From NCBI RefSeq assembly GCF_008330225.1, contig NZ_CP042466.1, forward strand, positions 1,002,501 through 1,066,500: a DNA stretch of 64,000 nt, read 5' to 3'. This stretch comes from Geobacter sp. FeAm09. Its GTDB lineage: Bacteria; Desulfobacterota; Desulfuromonadia; Geobacterales; Pseudopelobacteraceae. The position numbers were made by a program, and so were the translations under genes. Below, one piece after another: positions 62,214-64,000 of the stretch. The notes beneath the pieces were generated by a model, which was not told the origin of the DNA, did not search any database, and was given only the letters and a program-made list of their open reading frames with translations. Numbering within the stretch: the first letter of the stretch is position 1; each line of letters starts with the position of its first letter.

Positions 62214-63095
62214 ATGAATTGCCGTCAACACGCTGTTCACCGGGTTGTCATCGTCGCTATGTTGCTCACCGCTGTTTGCTGTTTGGCTTCCTGCAAGAAA
62301 AAGGAGGAAGCGGCCCCGGCTAGCGCCCCCGTGATAGCAGGGAGCCCCGCACCCAAGGGAGAGACCGCGCCGCAGGAGAGGAAACGCAAGATCATCCTCA
62401 ATCACTCGGTCAATGTGGAGGTAAGGGATTGCAAGGCCGCCCTGGATGCGTTGACGAAGCTCACAGAAGCGAACGGCGGGTATGTTTTCAAGAGCAGCCG
62501 CAATAGCCATGATGGTGGCTCCCGTTGGGGCAGTGCGGGGATACGGGTGCCGGTCGGCAAGGTTGGCGGCGTCCTGGCGGGTATTCGCGGACTTGGAAAA
62601 GTGGACAACGAAAGTTCAACTGCCGAGGACATCACGGAAGGATACATTGACCTGGAGGCCCGGCTCAAGATCACCAAGCTGTCCGAGGCCCGTCTTTCGG
62701 AGCTGTATCGGAAGGCTGGAAAACTCTCCGACGTGCTGGAGGTTGAAAAGGAGTTGACGCGGGTCAGGGGCGATATCGAGGCCTTTGAGGCGAAGAAAAG
62801 GAACTGGGATCAACTGACGGAACTGGTGACCATCGAAGTCAGCCTAAGCGAGAGTTCCAGCGGCATGCCTTCGGGAAACCGGATAATGTACCCGATAAGA
62901 ACGGCTGTCGGTGGGGCTGTGACCGCCTTTGTGGACTCGCTTCATGCCCTTATTGTCTTTCTCGGTGCGATTATCCCGTGGGCGGCGATCTTTGGTCCGC
63001 TGGCATACTTCACTGTTCGCAGGCTTCTGAAGAAATTGAGCGGTAAGTGGTTGGAATCACAAGATGGTGGGGTGGGCGAGGACCACTTGCCGTAA
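62214..63095 (+). CDS. DUF4349 domain lipoprotein
   Basis: A 293-residue lipoprotein: signal peptide ending in CCLASC (lipobox), a Lys/Glu/Pro/Ala linker, then the DUF4349 domain (VNVEVRDCKAALDALTKLTEANGGYV, DITEGYIDLEARLKITKLSEARL, VEKELTRVRGDIEAFEAKKR) with its central coiled coil, and a C-terminal membrane segment (ALIVFLGAIIPWAAIFGPLAYF). Thus it is anchored at both ends. Function of the family is unknown. AGGAGATATCGA precedes the ATG. Confidence 0.88.
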   Translation: MNCRQHAVHRVVIVAMLLTAVCCLASCKKKEEAAPASAPVIAGSPAPKGETAPQERKRKIILNHSVNVEVRDCKAALDALTKLTEANGGYVFKSSRNSHDGGSRWGSAGIRVPVGKVGGVLAGIRGLGKVDNESSTAEDITEGYIDLEARLKITKLSEARLSELYRKAGKLSDVLEVEKELTRVRGDIEAFEAKKRNWDQLTELVTIEVSLSESSSGMPSGNRIMYPIRTAVGGAVTAFVDSLHALIVFLGAIIPWAAIFGPLAYFTVRRLLKKLSGKWLESQDGGVGEDHLP

Positions 63096-63121
63096 GGTTG
63101 TTGACAAAAAAGGCTTCCTTG

Positions 63122-63463
63122 ATGAAGGTACAGATGAGCCGCTTTGAGGCTTCAAAACAAAAGACTATCGTCATTGTGGGCATTGTGTTTCTACTGTTGA
63201 TCGGTCTGCTTTATGATGCGTCTAATGGCTTCTATGTGTTGAAGCATTCAAGGTCCATGTACGGCATGGCTTTTGGATTATCACTGACCGCCTTCTTTGC
63301 CGGTCTCGGGGAGTCTCTGTCAAATTATATTGAAGCAAAGGACAAGGTTTCTCATCCGCTCCCCAAGAGAGTTTTTTATTTACTTCTGCTGTTGGCGGCT
63401 CTGGCTGCTGTTGGTTTTTTGTATTGGTTCGCATGCACGTACTCCGGCATCGTGGAAATCTGA
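63122..63463 (+). CDS. Hypothetical membrane protein
   Basis: A 113-residue protein with three hydrophobic segments (TIVIVGIVFLLLIGLLY, MYGMAFGLSLTAFFAGLGESL, VFYLLLLLAALAAVGFLYWFA) and a short polar loop SNYIEAKDKVSHPLPKR. It follows the DUF4349 gene by 26 bp, so co-transcription is likely. No recognised family. Confidence 0.6.
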   Translation: MKVQMSRFEASKQKTIVIVGIVFLLLIGLLYDASNGFYVLKHSRSMYGMAFGLSLTAFFAGLGESLSNYIEAKDKVSHPLPKRVFYLLLLLAALAAVGFLYWFACTYSGIVEI

Positions 63464-63509
63464 CGAGGCACTGGCGCGGTCAAGCGCCGTAGTGGTTGGA
63501 GATTATGAA

Positions 63510-64000
63510 ATGAAAATTATTTTGATTCTAATCTTTGTACTAATGCCGACGGTGATTTTTGCCGATTCACCACCGCAATGGTGCACTAAATATGCAATAG
63601 AATCAGCTAATAAAAGGTTTGTCGCTGAAGTTGGACCAAAGGAGGTAGGTCCAAAAGATAAGCCGTGGAAATGGAAATATAAAATCACAGTTCGTGATAA
63701 CACTAACAAAGCCGATATACTTTGGACTCAAGAATATCATCATACCGGTTATAGCAGCGGAATGCTTTCTAACGATGGAATGTTTTTTGTATATGTTGAG
63801 ACGTGGTATTACCCTTTAGGCAATCTCATAACAGTGTATTCTAAAAACAAAATAAGGAACTTTAATGCCTTTAATTTGTCTGTTTACCCAATCGATCTGC
63901 CAAGGTCAGTATCTCACAGATTGTGGCTGGACTACAATAAACCGGAGCAATTTATAGAGAAAAATGGAAGGATAATCGGTTTAGTTTTAGAGACATATAA
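63510..64000 (+). CDS. Secreted hypothetical protein, 3' end beyond window
   Basis: An open frame of 163 codons that runs off the right edge with no stop. It opens with a signal peptide (MKIILILIFVLMPTVIFADS) and then a beta-rich region with Trp and Tyr (KPWKWKYKITVRDNTNKADI, YYPLGNLITVYSKNK). GC is about 38 percent, far below the window average, so it belongs to a transferred or fast-evolving segment. No family recognised. Confidence 0.6.
   Translation, partial: MKIILILIFVLMPTVIFADSPPQWCTKYAIESANKRFVAEVGPKEVGPKDKPWKWKYKITVRDNTNKADILWTQEYHHTGYSSGMLSNDGMFFVYVETWYYPLGNLITVYSKNKIRNFNAFNLSVYPIDLPRSVSHRLWLDYNKPEQFIEKNGRIIGLVLETY

Overview
The window is GC-rich (roughly 65 percent by eye) and looks like a chromosome segment of a Geobacteraceae-type anaerobe (Geobacter, Geomonas, Oryzomonas or a relative). 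The grounds are content: secreted multiheme c-type cytochromes next to periplasmic flavocytochrome-c-like subunits, a cytochrome P460, two bacteriohemerythrins, a succinyl/acetate-type CoA-transferase, four single-domain PilZ proteins, hybrid histidine kinases, and two GEMM-type cyclic-dinucleotide riboswitches. The genus is inference; there is no rRNA or tRNA gene here.

Layout. 1-5.6 kb: an AraC-type regulator cut by the window edge, a P460 cytochrome, an outer-membrane protein, hemerythrin, a secreted nitroreductase, two PilZ proteins and a DUF5677 protein. 5.7-11.1 kb: a seven-heme cytochrome with a Tat-exported flavin reductase, then a PAS-LuxR regulator and a second, frameshifted flavoprotein. 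11.2-16.8 kb: small proteins, two more PilZ genes, a frameshifted membrane transporter, and a WYL regulator with a glyoxalase-fold protein. 16.8-22.4 kb: an apparent respiratory locus (flavoprotein, tetraheme cytochrome, OprD-like porin, MFS transporter) divergent from a TetR gene, with two strong palindromic operators between them. 22.6-24.2 kb: small genes, including an HxlR/tautomerase pair. 24.4-29.7 kb: a clearly lower-GC 1763-residue helicase-nuclease. 30-35.4 kb: TetR plus CoA-transferase, a DMT transporter, an HD-GYP protein. 35.8-41.7 kb: a reduced prophage or satellite with two Xre repressors, a YqaJ exonuclease with its partner, and a terminase pair, but no structural genes or integrase. 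41.9-47 kb: YgjV, bioA, small proteins, hemerythrin. 47-57 kb: a signalling cluster with two duplicated hybrid kinases, an EAL-HDOD protein, a receiver and a third (frameshifted) kinase. 57-64 kb: an ELWxxDGT-repeat lipoprotein, a riboswitch-controlled chemoreceptor, a DUF4349 lipoprotein and an AT-rich end.

Two themes tie the window together. The first is anaerobic respiration of unknown organic acceptors by three different flavoproteins, one of which lacks the usual fumarate-reductase catalytic residues. The second is cyclic-dinucleotide signalling: four PilZ proteins, an HD-GYP, a degenerate EAL, and GEMM riboswitches before a chemoreceptor and before a small Cys/His protein.

The most novel signal I see is a promoter architecture found four times (about 5.0, 30.0, 42.7 and 61.7 kb). 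A pair of 21-bp dyad boxes 29 bp apart (one box at the last site) sits 12-13 bp upstream of TTGAAA-N16/17-TAGAAG. It lies before the DUF5677 gene, the foreign helicase-nuclease, an unknown gene at 42.9 kb, and possibly the DUF4349 lipoprotein. Separately, three genes (possibly four) are broken by what looks like one missing G in a poly-G run, so they may be sequencing errors rather than dead genes.
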